64,000 nt of DNA from Saprospiraceae bacterium (GTDB lineage Bacteria; Bacteroidota; Bacteroidia; Chitinophagales; Saprospiraceae). The stretch spans positions 241,561 through 305,560 of the forward strand of contig JADJNF010000004.1 in assembly GCA_016714445.1 (NCBI GenBank), in the 5' to 3' direction. Both the position numbers and the translations under genes were made by a program. Under the pieces are notes generated by a model. That model had not been told where the DNA came from. It saw only the letters and a list, made by a program, of their open reading frames with translations, and ran no database searches. Below are positions 35,365-44,817 of this stretch, piece by piece (position 1 is the stretch's first letter; each line of letters begins with the position of its first letter).

Positions 35365-37278
35365 ATGAGTGACAATACAGGTGTACTTTACAATGAAGAC
35401 AATATTCGGAGTCTTGACTGGCAGGAACATATTCGGCTCAGACCAGGAATGTACATTGGCAAGCTCGGTGACGGATCAGCACAGGAAGATGGTATCTATA
35501 TTTTACTCAAAGAAGTAATAGACAATTCTATTGATGAGTTTGTAATGGGAAATGGCAAAAATATTGACATTTCCATTGAACAAGGAAAAGTGTTTATCAG
35601 GGACTTTGGTAGAGGTATTCCTCTAGGCAAGGTGGTAGATTGTGTATCAAAAATTAATACCGGGGGGAAATATGATTCCAAAGCCTTCAAAAAATCTGTA
35701 GGTTTAAATGGTGTAGGTACCAAAGCGGTTAACGCATTATCGAGCTATTTCAGGGTACAATCTTTCAGAGACGGTGAGACCAAATCTGCCGAGTTTTCTG
35801 CTGGTATCATCACTTCCGATCCCAAAGTAGCCAAAACCACAGAACCCAATGGTACGCTGATCGAATTTATAGCCGACGAAACCATTTTTAAACATTATCG
35901 GTACAGACCTGAATACATCGAAAATCAACTCTGGAACTATGCCTATCTGAATGCCGGGCTAAAAATGAATTACAATGGCAAAACATTGGTCTCCAAAAAT
36001 GGACTCAGGGATCTTTTAGAACGGAAAACTGATGTGGAAAATCTCTTGTATCCCATCATACATCTAAAAGCTGAAGATATCGAAATAGCCATCTCTCACA
36101 ATACGTCTTATGGTGAAGAATATTATTCATTTGTCAACGGGCAGAATACCACACAGGGAGGAACGCATCTTGCTGTATTCAGAGAAGCCATAGTCAAAAC
36201 CATCCGGGAATTTTACAATAAACCTTTTGACACGCGCGACGTACAGACGTCAATAGTTGGCGCTATAAGCATCAAAATAGAGGAGCCCGTGTTTGAATCT
36301 CAAACAAAAACCAGACTTGGCTCTCAAAACATGGCACCGGAAGGCACATCCATCAGAGCATTTGTGATTGATTTTATGAAAACAAATCTGGACAACTTCC
36401 TTCATAAAAATAAAGAAGTTTCTGATGCCATATTGCGCAAAATACTTCAGTCAGAAAGAGAACGTAAAGAAATCGCTGACATCAAAAAGATAGCCAATCA
36501 AAGAGCAAAAAAGGCAAACATTCACAACAAAAAATTGCGTGATTGTCGGATTCACCTCACGGATGGCAAAAAAGCAGATGAAGAACAAAAACTTGCCAGT
36601 ACTATCTTCATCACTGAGGGAGATTCGGCCAGTGGATCTATAACTAAAGCCAGAAACGTTCAGTCTCAGGCAGTATTCAGTCTTCGAGGTAAGCCATTAA
36701 ATTGTTATGGTATGACCAAAAAAGTGGTATATCAAAACGAAGAGCTCAACCTGCTTCAACATGCACTTGATATCGAAGATGGGATCGAAAATCTTCGGTA
36801 CAATCGTGTAGTTATTGCAACCGATGCCGATGTCGACGGTATGCACATCAGGTTATTATTACTGACATTTTTCCTTCAGTTTTTTCCTGATTTGGTCAAG
36901 ATGGGCCACTTATATATACTGGATACACCACTTTTCAGAGTACGGGATAAATCAAAAACTTATTATTGTTATAGTGAGCAGGAAAAACAAGAAGCCATCC
37001 AAAAACTCAGAGGCAAAGCAGAAATCACACGATTCAAAGGATTAGGAGAAATATCGCCCAATGAATTTGAAGATTTTATCAGTGAAAATATAAAACTGGA
37101 GCCTGTTATATTGGGTGAAGGAACTAAAATCGAAGATTTATTATCTTATTACATGGGTAAAAACACACCCGAACGTCAGGTATTTATTATCGACAATCTA
37201 AAAATAGAGCTTGACCAAATTCAGCCAGCAGAAGAGGTCATGGATTTGGAAAATGTAGAGGCTGAAGAATTAATTTAA
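35365..37278 (+). CDS. parE: DNA topoisomerase IV subunit B
   Basis: 637 residues, the length of ParE and GyrB of this type. The GHKL ATPase has E-V-I-D-N-S-I-D-E-F and the glycine-rich G-L-N-G-V-G-T-K-A-V-N loop. The TOPRIM domain shows E-G-D-S-A-S-G-S and D-A-D-V-D-G-M-H-I. Family role: decatenates daughter chromosomes with ParC. The opening N-T-G-V-L-Y-N-E-D-N-I-R-S-L-D-W-Q-E-H-I-R-type sequence and length resemble Bacteroidota ParE rather than GyrB. parC is not next to it; a DUF3820 gene follows after 9 bp. Confidence 0.9.
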   Translation: MSDNTGVLYNEDNIRSLDWQEHIRLRPGMYIGKLGDGSAQEDGIYILLKEVIDNSIDEFVMGNGKNIDISIEQGKVFIRDFGRGIPLGKVVDCVSKINTGGKYDSKAFKKSVGLNGVGTKAVNALSSYFRVQSFRDGETKSAEFSAGIITSDPKVAKTTEPNGTLIEFIADETIFKHYRYRPEYIENQLWNYAYLNAGLKMNYNGKTLVSKNGLRDLLERKTDVENLLYPIIHLKAEDIEIAISHNTSYGEEYYSFVNGQNTTQGGTHLAVFREAIVKTIREFYNKPFDTRDVQTSIVGAISIKIEEPVFESQTKTRLGSQNMAPEGTSIRAFVIDFMKTNLDNFLHKNKEVSDAILRKILQSERERKEIADIKKIANQRAKKANIHNKKLRDCRIHLTDGKKADEEQKLASTIFITEGDSASGSITKARNVQSQAVFSLRGKPLNCYGMTKKVVYQNEELNLLQHALDIEDGIENLRYNRVVIATDADVDGMHIRLLLLTFFLQFFPDLVKMGHLYILDTPLFRVRDKSKTYYCYSEQEKQEAIQKLRGKAEITRFKGLGEISPNEFEDFISENIKLEPVILGEGTKIEDLLSYYMGKNTPERQVFIIDNLKIELDQIQPAEEVMDLENVEAEELI

Positions 37279-37287
37279 TTTTCTATT

Positions 37288-37506
37288 TTGGATACCAAGC
37301 CTGACCCAACCATACTTATCGATATTGTCCGAATGCCTATGCCATACGGTAAGTATAAAGGCACTCTGATCAAACATATTCCTACGTATTATCTGGAATG
37401 GATGTCCACCCAAGGATTCCCGGAAGGGAGATTAGGTATGATCTTATCTACTGCTTTTATAATTAAGACCAATGGTTTGGAGTACTTACTTAAAGATATC
37501 CGTTAA
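37288..37506 (+). CDS. DUF3820-family protein
   Basis: 72 residues with the family core M-P-Y-G-K-Y-K-G-T-L-I, Y-Y-L-E-W-M-S-T-Q-G-F-P and L-G-M-I-L-S-T-A-F-I-I. Family members have been called putative quorum-sensing-regulated virulence factors but no molecular function is known. The start is TTG 37288, as no ATG precedes the conserved block except those at codons 16 and 18, which would cut it. Only 9 bp after parE, so it is probably translated from the same message. Confidence 0.72.
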   Translation: MDTKPDPTILIDIVRMPMPYGKYKGTLIKHIPTYYLEWMSTQGFPEGRLGMILSTAFIIKTNGLEYLLKDIR

Positions 37507-37526
37507 TTTTAAAATATTCTCTTTAT

Positions 37527-38279
37527 ATGAAAATGTTCGTCTCAGTCATCCTACTTATTTTTCATTTCGTCGGACATCTATCAGGTCAGGCAGATGATCA
37601 ATATAGAAATAAAAACTGGAACCCAAAGGCTGGTAAATATTATTTTTCCACGCAAATTACTTACTCCTATCACAATGATTCAGCAGAAGACGATTACAAT
37701 CGTTCCGGTGAGATAAGTATTTATATTGATGAGAAGAGCGGCACCTTTTTGTTTACCAAGGAGTCGTATGGAAATACCGGCGAAATGGTAGATTTTGTCA
37801 TTGCTGATCAGCAAGGAAATTATATCTTTGGGTATACTGACGAACACGGAAAAAAACTACGCGAAACGTTGAAGTCTTATAAAGCTTCAGATAAAAATTT
37901 TCAGTCTAAAAAAGTTGAAAATGACTTCAATAAATATTGTCAACCAACTGGAAACACGAAACGTTTTGGGGAAAATAAATATGGTTGGCCCGTATTTAAA
38001 GGTACTGAATATAATATTAATGATATGCTCTCAGATAGTAGTACTGTCTTTTTAACAGCATCAAAATATAGTTTTTTACCTGTATTTCTATTTAACCAAT
38101 TGCAAAGTGAAACGAAACTACCTGTAAATTTTGACTTCAGTAAAAAATTGCCTTCAAAAAATCTTATTTTAAAGCATTCATATGTGTTAGACGGATCAAT
38201 TTCTTCATACACGTTAATCTCATCATCTCCAACAGAATACTTCATAGATTTAGGAGGCTACAGGGTATTAAAAAAATAA
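37527..38279 (+). CDS. Exported protein, function unknown
   Basis: 250 residues that I do not recognise. The signal peptide (FVSVILLIFHFVGHLSGQ) is clear. The mature protein begins with a basic N-K-N-W-N-P-K-A-G-K-Y-Y-F-S-T and has alternating beta-strands, with two Asp-rich loops (Y-H-N-D-S-A-E-D-D-Y) that could bind cations. No T9SS end, lipobox or catalytic motif is seen. It lies 20 bp after the DUF3820 gene and ends at a strong bidirectional terminator. Confidence 0.6.
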   Translation: MKMFVSVILLIFHFVGHLSGQADDQYRNKNWNPKAGKYYFSTQITYSYHNDSAEDDYNRSGEISIYIDEKSGTFLFTKESYGNTGEMVDFVIADQQGNYIFGYTDEHGKKLRETLKSYKASDKNFQSKKVENDFNKYCQPTGNTKRFGENKYGWPVFKGTEYNINDMLSDSSTVFLTASKYSFLPVFLFNQLQSETKLPVNFDFSKKLPSKNLILKHSYVLDGSISSYTLISSSPTEYFIDLGGYRVLKK

Positions 38280-38281
38280 AA

Positions 38282-38312
38282 AAGGATATCAACATAAAGT
38301 ATTGATATCCTT
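38282..38312. terminator. Bidirectional terminator between the exported protein and sucD
   Basis: AAGGATATCAA (38282-38292) and TTGATATCCTT (38302-38312) form a perfect 11-bp stem with a 9-nt loop, A-rich before and T-rich after, suiting both converging genes. Confidence 0.85.
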
Positions 38313-38345
38313 CTATTTAAACCTTATATTATTACGATAAAGTTA

Positions 38346-39221
38346 TTATCCTTTTAGTACTTTTGCCATGGTGATACCAATATCAGCAGGTGAATTGACC
38401 ACATAAATGCCACACTCAGCCATGATTTTCATTTTAGCTTCTGCGGTATCATCGTGACCACCTACTATAGCTCCGGCATGCCCCATGGTACGTCCTTTTG
38501 GCGCGGTTTGTCCGGCAATAAATCCTACGACAGGTTTTTTATTTCCTATGCTTTTTATATATCTTGCAGCATCAGCCTCATAATTTCCGCCTATCTCACC
38601 GATCATCACAATACCATCCGTTTCAGGGTCTTCCATCAATAATTTGACAGCATCTTTGGTAGGCGTACCTATGATTGGATCACCACCAATTCCTATTGCT
38701 GTAGAAATACCCATGCCTGCCTTCACAATCTGATCTGCGGCTTCATAAGTTAATGTTCCCGATTTTGAAACCACACCAATTCTACCCTTTTTAAAGACAA
38801 AACCCGGCATGATACCCACTTTTGCTTCGTCAGGGGTAATTACTCCCGGACAATTGGGACCTACAAGTGTACAATTATATTTCTCGATATATGCTTTAGC
38901 AATCACCATATCCTGTACGGGTATTCCTTCAGTGATGCAGATGATCACTTTGATACCTGCTTCTGCCGCTTCCATAATAGCATCTGCAGCAAATCCCGGT
39001 GGAACGAAAATAATGGTGGTATCGGCGCCGGCTTTATCTACTGCCTCTTTTACGGTATTATACACAGGTTTTCCCAAATGTACACTTCCTCCTTTGCCGG
39101 GAGTTACTCCACCAATCACATTTGTACCGTAATCTATCATTTGCTCTGCATGGAATGTACCTTCCTTGCCGGTAAACCCTTGAACAATAATTTTTGAATC
39201 TTTATTGACCAATACACTCAT
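38346..39221 (-). CDS. sucD: Succinate-CoA ligase (ADP-forming) subunit alpha
   Basis: 291 residues. The N-terminal CoA-binding fold shows V-Q-G-F-T-G-K-E-G-T-F-H and the active-site histidine that is phosphorylated lies in I-G-H-A-G-A-I-V-G-G near residue 247. Family role: converts succinyl-CoA and ADP to succinate and ATP in the TCA cycle, as alpha2beta2 with SucC. sucC is not adjacent, so the two subunits are split here, as happens in Bacteroidota. A short FtsB/DivIC gene lies upstream with a 9-bp gap. Confidence 0.95.
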   Translation of the reverse strand: MSVLVNKDSKIIVQGFTGKEGTFHAEQMIDYGTNVIGGVTPGKGGSVHLGKPVYNTVKEAVDKAGADTTIIFVPPGFAADAIMEAAEAGIKVIICITEGIPVQDMVIAKAYIEKYNCTLVGPNCPGVITPDEAKVGIMPGFVFKKGRIGVVSKSGTLTYEAADQIVKAGMGISTAIGIGGDPIIGTPTKDAVKLLMEDPETDGIVMIGEIGGNYEADAARYIKSIGNKKPVVGFIAGQTAPKGRTMGHAGAIVGGHDDTAEAKMKIMAECGIYVVNSPADIGITMAKVLKG

Positions 39222-39230
39222 AATCCTGTC

Positions 39231-39554
39231 TTATTTCTTTTTTTGTTCTATTAAAATGATCTCTTCTCCCGGTAGATGCATAAGGTGTTTTTCCCGAGCA
39301 AATTTCTCCTGATTATTTTTGAGATCTTCTTTGTCCTTCAGCGCCTGCACTATTTCATCATTAAGATGATCCTTTTCCATCTCCATTCTGGAAATAGTAC
39401 CATTAAGTTTCTGATAAGCAAATATATTATGTTTATCAAAAAAAGCTACCCACACAATAAAACAAACAGTAACAATTGTATACTTATTTATCCATGATGG
39501 TGAGATTCCAACCAATGTAGCTACCTCATCAAGTATTTTCTTATCTTTTGCCAT
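39231..39554 (-). CDS. FtsB/DivIC-family cell-division protein
   Basis: 107 residues: short cytosolic N-terminus, one membrane helix (about 25-43), then a periplasmic coiled coil (M-E-K-D-H-L-N-D-E-I-V-Q-A-L-K-D-K-E-D-L) ending in a short G-E-E-I-I-L-I tail. This matches FtsB/DivIC, which joins FtsL and FtsQ in the divisome. Between enolase and sucD, 56 bp and 9 bp away; the eno-divIC arrangement is frequent in Firmicutes and Bacteroidota. Sequence alone cannot fix which orthologue it is. Confidence 0.82.
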   Translation of the reverse strand: MAKDKKILDEVATLVGISPSWINKYTIVTVCFIVWVAFFDKHNIFAYQKLNGTISRMEMEKDHLNDEIVQALKDKEDLKNNQEKFAREKHLMHLPGEEIILIEQKKK

Positions 39555-39610
39555 GATACGATGATTTAAAAAATTATAACATTAAATATTGAGCCTTAGT
39601 AATGTTTTAT

Positions 39611-40894
39611 TTAGGAAATAAGCGATCTACCCGGATAGAATGCTGAATCACCCAATTCTTCTTCGATTCTAAGTAATTGATTATATTTAGCTATCCTGTC
39701 ACTTCGAGATGCTGAACCTGTTTTTATTTGTCCGGTATTCAAAGCAACTGCAAGGTCAGAGATAGTAGTATCTTCAGTTTCACCGGATCTATGGCTCATC
39801 ACAGAAGTGAAACCATTTCTCGTGGCTAAATTAACTGCATCAATCGTTTCTGTTAATGAACCTATCTGATTTACTTTTACCAAAATGGAATTGGCAGCTT
39901 CCTGCTCTATCCCTCTTTGCAACCTTTTGGTATTTGTAACAAACAAATCATCACCAACCAACTGCACCCTACTACCCAAAGCTTTGTTTAATTTTGTCCA
40001 GCTTGCCCAATCGTCTTCATGCAAACCGTCTTCAATTGAAAAGATAGGATAATTATTTACCCAACCTGTCCAATAGTCCACCATTTCATCGCTGGTAAGT
40101 TTTTTACCTCCGGATTTGTGAAAATGATACACTTTTTCTTCTTCATTATAAAATTCTGAAGCCGCTGCATCCATTGCTATCATAATATCAATACCTGGTC
40201 TGTATCCGGCTGATTCGATGGCTTTTAATACTATCTCTATGGCTTCTTCATTGGACTTAATATTTGGTGCAAAACCGCCTTCATCTCCTACATTTGTTGA
40301 ATATCCTTTGGATTTTAATACAGATTTCAAATGATGAAAAACTTCCACGCCCATTCTTAAACCTTCTGAAAATAGATCTGCACCAAGTGGCATAATCATA
40401 AATTCCTGAAAATCAATGCTATTGTCAGCATGAGATCCTCCATTCAGAATATTCATCATAGGCACAGGCATGATATGTGCATTTACACCACCAACATATC
40501 TGTATAATGATTGCCCAGACTCTTCAGCGGCTGCTTTAGCCACAGCCAGAGAAACTCCCAATATAGCATTAGCACCCAAATTGGACTTATTTTCAGTACC
40601 ATCAAGTTCAATCATGATGTCATCTATATATCGTTGTTCATAGACATCTTCTCCGATAAGAGCTTCTCTGATTTTATCATCTATGTTATTACAGGCATTG
40701 AGTACACCTCTACCCAAATATCTGCTTTTATCATTGTCTCTTAATTCTACTGCTTCATATTTTCCTGTAGAAGCGCCTGAAGGTACTGCTGCCCTTCCCA
40801 TTATTCCATTTTCAGTCAGTACTTCAACCTCTACTGTTGGATTTCCTCTTGAATCCAGAATTTCTCTTGCTCTGATATCAACAATTACACTCAT
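39611..40894 (-). CDS. eno: Enolase
   Basis: 427 residues. Signature motifs: S-G-A-S-T-G at the N-terminus, S-H-A-D-N-S-I-D-F-Q-E-F-M-I-M-P, G-D-E-G-G-F-A-P-N (catalytic Glu), the metal-ligand Asp in S-I-E-D-G and Q-L-V-G-D-D-L-F, and S-H-R-S-G-E-T-E-D near the end. Interconverts 2-phosphoglycerate and phosphoenolpyruvate. carA ends 1 bp before its start and rplQ lies beyond, the rplQ-carA-eno order known from Bacteroidota, so it may be read from the carA promoter. Confidence 0.98.
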   Translation of the reverse strand: MSVIVDIRAREILDSRGNPTVEVEVLTENGIMGRAAVPSGASTGKYEAVELRDNDKSRYLGRGVLNACNNIDDKIREALIGEDVYEQRYIDDIMIELDGTENKSNLGANAILGVSLAVAKAAAEESGQSLYRYVGGVNAHIMPVPMMNILNGGSHADNSIDFQEFMIMPLGADLFSEGLRMGVEVFHHLKSVLKSKGYSTNVGDEGGFAPNIKSNEEAIEIVLKAIESAGYRPGIDIMIAMDAAASEFYNEEEKVYHFHKSGGKKLTSDEMVDYWTGWVNNYPIFSIEDGLHEDDWASWTKLNKALGSRVQLVGDDLFVTNTKRLQRGIEQEAANSILVKVNQIGSLTETIDAVNLATRNGFTSVMSHRSGETEDTTISDLAVALNTGQIKTGSASRSDRIAKYNQLLRIEEELGDSAFYPGRSLIS

Positions 40895-40895
40895 A

Positions 40896-42011
40896 TTAGT
40901 TATATTTTGCTTTTTTTAAAAGGTTTACAAAATCATCAAAAAGATACTTTGAATCATGTGGCCCGGGATTAGCTTCGGGGTGATACTGGACAGAAAAGGC
41001 CGGTTGATTTCTCATTCTGATACCTTCTACGGTTTCATCATTCAGATTTCTGTGTGTAATCTCAATAGTATCAGAACACTTTAACACATCCGGTTCACTT
41101 ACTGTAAAACCGTGATTCTGGCTGGTTATCTCACATTTACCAGTATCTAGATTGATCACCGGATGATTTGCCCCCCTATGGCCATGGTGCATTTTAAAAG
41201 TAGAAATACCATTGGCCAAAGCTAAAATCTGATGACCAAGACATATTCCAAACATAGGTTTTTTAGTCAACAAAAGTGACTTAACCGTTTCTATGGCATA
41301 CTCCATGGACGCAGGATCACCGGGTCCATTGGAAAGAAAAAAACCATCCGGATTAAACGAGATTATGTCAGATAGCTTAGTTTTTGCCGGAAAAACCCTC
41401 AAAAAACAACCTCTTTCTGATAAGCTATTTAAGATATTTCTTTTCGTACCAAAATCAAGCACCGCCACTTTTATGCCCGCATTAGGGTTCCCTATGTCAT
41501 ACACTTCTTTTGAAGAGACTATACTGGCAAGTTCAAGACCCTCCATGGAAGGCACTTTCTTAAGTCTCGCTCCAAGCTCTTCTTTATCAAATATTTCTGA
41601 TGAAATGATACAATTCATCGCGCCTTTATCACGGATATTTCTGACAATAGCTCTTGTATCCACATCATATATACAGACAACATTATTTTCTTCAAAATAC
41701 TTTTGTATATCAAGGTCTGCCAAAGGTCTGCTATAATCATTGGTAAAATTTTTACAAATCAATCCGGATATCTGAACACGTTCAGATTCAGTATCTATTT
41801 TTTTTGTACCATAATTACCAATATGTGCATTTGTAGTGACGAGTATCTGACCAAAATAAGACGGATCAGTAAATATTTCCTGATACCCGGTCATACCAGT
41901 GTTAAAGCATACTTCACCAGTTGATGTCCCCACTATTCCAGCAGCACTGCCTTCAAAAAAACTGCCGTCTTCAAAAAGTACTACAGCCTTATCCTTTTTC
42001 GAAAAATCCAT
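40896..42011 (-). CDS. carA: Carbamoyl-phosphate synthase small subunit
   Basis: About 371 residues from ATG 42011; ATG 42044 would place the start inside the -7 box. The class I amidotransferase half has the nucleophile Cys in F-G-I-C-L-G-H-Q and the His-Glu pair in H-P-E-A-N-P-G-P-H-D. Role: hydrolyses glutamine to feed ammonia to CarB for arginine and pyrimidine synthesis. carB is not in the window. It sits between eno and a small divergent gene. Confidence 0.97.
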   Translation of the reverse strand: MDFSKKDKAVVLFEDGSFFEGSAAGIVGTSTGEVCFNTGMTGYQEIFTDPSYFGQILVTTNAHIGNYGTKKIDTESERVQISGLICKNFTNDYSRPLADLDIQKYFEENNVVCIYDVDTRAIVRNIRDKGAMNCIISSEIFDKEELGARLKKVPSMEGLELASIVSSKEVYDIGNPNAGIKVAVLDFGTKRNILNSLSERGCFLRVFPAKTKLSDIISFNPDGFFLSNGPGDPASMEYAIETVKSLLLTKKPMFGICLGHQILALANGISTFKMHHGHRGANHPVINLDTGKCEITSQNHGFTVSEPDVLKCSDTIEITHRNLNDETVEGIRMRNQPAFSVQYHPEANPGPHDSKYLFDDFVNLLKKAKYN

Positions 42012-42041
42012 TTTAGATATATTATCTGGAGAATATGAGTG

Positions 42042-42049
42042 CAAATATA
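42042..42049 (-). promoter_or_regulatory. -7 box for carA
   Basis: On the minus strand this reads TATATTTG, ending 30 bp before the ATG at 42011. It overlaps the in-frame upstream ATG at 42044 and so argues against that start. Confidence 0.45.
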
Positions 42050-42101
42050 TGGTTTAATGCAAACAAATTACATTCAATTTACATATTTCTGTTACACTTA
42101 T

Positions 42102-42109
42102 TAAATTTG
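42102..42109 (+). promoter_or_regulatory. -7 box for the small membrane protein at 42130
   Basis: TAAATTTG matches TAnnTTTG exactly; TTTA at 42078-42081, 20 bp upstream, is a weak -33. It is back-to-back with the carA promoter. Confidence 0.5.
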
Positions 42110-42129
42110 CATCTTTAAACCATAATATA

Positions 42130-42420
42130 ATGAATGAGCAGGATAAAAAATTTAAAGAACAATGGGAGAAAACGATAGCAAATGGGAGAATTAGGTATAG
42201 TTTGTTACATGGATCCACATTTGGATTCGCCATTTTTATCCTAGTTAATATGTTTAGTTTGAAAGAACAATCATTTAAAGAAATTTTCTTTACATCTGTT
42301 GCATTTGAACAAATGACTTTCATGGTTCTAGCTGGCATTCTTGGTTATGGCACGTTAAAATGGTGGGTTAACCAAAAAGTGTATAACAAAATATTAGATA
42401 AAGAAAAATCGGGTTACTAA
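42130..42420 (+). CDS. Small two-helix membrane protein, function unknown
   Basis: 96 residues. A charged N-terminus (D-K-K-F-K-E-Q-W-E-K-T) is followed by two hydrophobic helices (about 30-42 and 60-75) and a charged tail. It matches no function that I recognise. It is on the plus strand between carA and rplQ, so it breaks the usual rplQ-carA run. The -7 box before it and the terminator after it support it as a real, monocistronic gene. Confidence 0.7.
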   Translation: MNEQDKKFKEQWEKTIANGRIRYSLLHGSTFGFAIFILVNMFSLKEQSFKEIFFTSVAFEQMTFMVLAGILGYGTLKWWVNQKVYNKILDKEKSGY

Positions 42421-42435
42421 TGTTATCTAAAAACG

Positions 42436-42470
42436 AAAAGGGGTTAACCAAATTATGGCTAACCCCTTTT
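42436..42470. terminator. Bidirectional terminator between the small membrane protein and rplQ
   Basis: AAAAGGGGTTA (42436-42446) and TAACCCCTTTT (42460-42470) form a perfect 11-bp stem with a 13-nt loop. It ends the ribosomal superoperon as well as the converging plus-strand gene. Confidence 0.88.
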
Positions 42471-42489
42471 AATATTTTCAAATTGATAT

Positions 42490-43005
42490 TTACTCTTCTT
42501 CGCTTGAAGCTACTTCATCAATAACAATAGGTGTAGCAACAACTGCAGCAGCAGTAGCGACAGCCGCTGATGTATTATCACCACCTGTTTTACGTCTACC
42601 TCTTCTTGTTCCAGCTTTTGCAGTACCAGCTTTTGCTTTCAATACTTCATTAAAGTCAACCAACTCAATCATTGCTATTTCAGCACCGTCTCCTTTACGG
42701 AAACCAGTTTTAATGATTCTGCAATATCCACCAGGACGATCGGCAATTTTTGGTGCAACATTATCAAATAATTCATTTATCACCTCCTTACTTTGAAGAT
42801 CTGCAAAAACCATTCTGCGCGAGTGTGTTGTATTCTCTTTAGCTCTGGTCAAAATGGGTTCAGCATAAATTCTTAATGCTTTTGCTTTTGCAAGAGTTGT
42901 ATTAATTCTTTTGTGAAGAATCAATGAATTGGTCATATTCATTAAAAGTGCATCTCTATGACCTTTTTTTCTGCCTAAATGATTAAATTTTTTACCGTGT
43001 CTCAT
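42490..43005 (-). CDS. rplQ: 50S ribosomal protein L17 with C-terminal extension
   Basis: 171 residues. The core (MRHGKKFNHLGRKKGHR; T-R-A-K-E-N-T-T-H-S-R) matches L17, which in E. coli has 127 residues. The extra ~45 residues are basic, then Ala/Val-rich, and end with S-S-E-E-E, which may lie on the ribosome surface. Last gene of the superoperon, followed by a strong terminator. Confidence 0.97.
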   Translation of the reverse strand: MRHGKKFNHLGRKKGHRDALLMNMTNSLILHKRINTTLAKAKALRIYAEPILTRAKENTTHSRRMVFADLQSKEVINELFDNVAPKIADRPGGYCRIIKTGFRKGDGAEIAMIELVDFNEVLKAKAGTAKAGTRRGRRKTGGDNTSAAVATAAAVVATPIVIDEVASSEEE

Positions 43006-43117
43006 AGACGTTATTTTTTTGTACCACTATTACTTGAGTTACTATTCGGCCTTGAACTCTGTGAAGTAACGTTTAATACCTATTTATAATAATTAATCCG
43101 CAAGCGGGCCGAAACGA

Positions 43118-44116
43118 TTACTCCTCGTCCAGTTTATATTTAGAAAGGTCCATACCAAAAGTAAGCCCCTTCTGTTGTAAAAGCTCTTCGATTTCTACCA
43201 AAGATTTTTTACCAAAATTTCGAAACTTAAGTAATTCATGCATATCAAACCTAACCATCTCGCCCAATGTATTAATCTTTGCTGCTTTCAGACAATTGTA
43301 TGCTCTTACAGATAAATCCAGATCTTCCAATGAAGTCTTAAGCAATTTTCTCATGTGAAGAATATGCTCATCAACTACATCGTCCTGGCGTGAAGAAGAA
43401 TCATTGAAGGTGATGTTTTCATCGGTGATCAACATTAAATGCTGAATCATAATTCTGGACGCTTCCTTAATCGCTTCTTCTGGATGTATTGTACCATCAG
43501 TCTTAATATCTACAGTAAGTTTTTCGTAATCTGTACGTTGACCTACCCTGGTATTCTCGACCTTGTAAGCTACTTTTTTGATAGGAGTATAAATAGCATC
43601 TACAGGAATCACTCCAATTGCTGCATCCTTTGGCAAATTATCATCCGCAGGAACATACCCTCTACCCTTTGTTACGGTAAATTCAATTTCCAGAGTTACA
43701 TTTGGTTCAAGTGTGCATATATACAAATCAGGGTTCATTATTTTAAACACATTTGTATTTGCTTCAATATCACCAGCCAAAAACTTATCCTTTCCAGAAA
43801 TGGTCACATATAACTTTTCTTCCTCAGAGCCTTCAGATAAAACCATAGGCTTTATCCTGATTTGTTTAAGGTTTAAGATAATATCTACAACATCTTCTAC
43901 AACACCCTTTATTGTAGAAAATTCATGGTCAACCCCAGCAATTCTGATGGCAGAGATAGCGTATCCCTCCAATGAAGAGAGGAGAATTCTTCTTAATGAA
44001 TTTCCTATAGTCTGACCAAAACCAGGTTCTAACGGCTTAAATTCAAAAATGCCTTCAAAATCATCTGCTTTCTGAAGTAAGATTTTGTCTGGCTTTTGAA
44101 AATTTAGAATACTCAT
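43118..44116 (-). CDS. rpoA: DNA-directed RNA polymerase subunit alpha
   Basis: 332 residues. The N-terminal assembly domain includes R-R-I-L-L-S-S-L-E-G and the C-terminal domain shows the helix-hairpin-helix set L-S-V-R-A-Y-N-C-L-K-A-A-K-I-N-T-L and F-G-K-K-S-L-V-E-I-E-E. It dimerises to nucleate RNA polymerase and contacts upstream DNA and activators. Between rpsD and rplQ, as in most bacteria. Confidence 0.98.
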   Translation of the reverse strand: MSILNFQKPDKILLQKADDFEGIFEFKPLEPGFGQTIGNSLRRILLSSLEGYAISAIRIAGVDHEFSTIKGVVEDVVDIILNLKQIRIKPMVLSEGSEEEKLYVTISGKDKFLAGDIEANTNVFKIMNPDLYICTLEPNVTLEIEFTVTKGRGYVPADDNLPKDAAIGVIPVDAIYTPIKKVAYKVENTRVGQRTDYEKLTVDIKTDGTIHPEEAIKEASRIMIQHLMLITDENITFNDSSSRQDDVVDEHILHMRKLLKTSLEDLDLSVRAYNCLKAAKINTLGEMVRFDMHELLKFRNFGKKSLVEIEELLQQKGLTFGMDLSKYKLDEE

Positions 44117-44179
44117 TATGATAATTTTACTTAATATAATAAAAAGGAATAGGCTATCCTTTGTGGATAGCCATATATA

Positions 44180-44794
44180 TTATTTAGAATACAATTCAAC
44201 GATTAATTGCTCGTTTATATTTTCTGGTATCTTTTCTCTTTCCGGATGCGCCAAATACCTCCCTTCCATCTTGTCACCGTTCCATTCAATCCATCCATAA
44301 ATTTTAGCACCATCTCTCTTTGCAGAAACGTTGGTCTTAATAATATCCATGTTTCTCGATTTTCCACGAACAGAAACTACCGTACCTGGTTTTAATAGCA
44401 TAGATGGAATATTACACAAAATGCCATCAACAAGTATGTGTCTGTGAGTAACTAACTGACGAGCAGATCTTCTTGTTTTAGCTATTCCCATTCTATACAC
44501 TACGTTATCTAATCTGGACTCTAAAAGTTGAAGAAGAATTTCCCCTGTCACACCTGATTTGGCTGCAGCCTTTTCGAACAAGTTACGAAACTGTCTTTCT
44601 AAAACACCATAAGTGTACTTAGCCTTCTGCTTTTCGATCAATTCAAATGCATAGTCGGTACGTTGTTTACGCTTCTTCATCGCTCCATGTTGTCCAGGAG
44701 GATATTTTCTTTTCTCGTAAGCCTTATCGTACCCAAAAATTGGTTCACCAAATGCTCTTGCTTTTTTGGTAGTAGGACCTGTATATCTTGCCAT
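44180..44794 (-). CDS. rpsD: 30S ribosomal protein S4
   Basis: 204 residues. The S4 RNA-binding domain is visible at about 95-155 (R-L-D-N-V-V-Y-R-M-G; Q-L-V-T-H-R-H-I-L-V-D-G). The N-terminus has no Cys cluster, so it is the zinc-free form. Initiates 30S assembly on 16S rRNA. Between rpsK and rpoA. Confidence 0.97.
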   Translation of the reverse strand: MARYTGPTTKKARAFGEPIFGYDKAYEKRKYPPGQHGAMKKRKQRTDYAFELIEKQKAKYTYGVLERQFRNLFEKAAAKSGVTGEILLQLLESRLDNVVYRMGIAKTRRSARQLVTHRHILVDGILCNIPSMLLKPGTVVSVRGKSRNMDIIKTNVSAKRDGAKIYGWIEWNGDKMEGRYLAHPEREKIPENINEQLIVELYSK

Positions 44795-44817
44795 TATAAA
44801 TGGATTTTAAAATCTTA

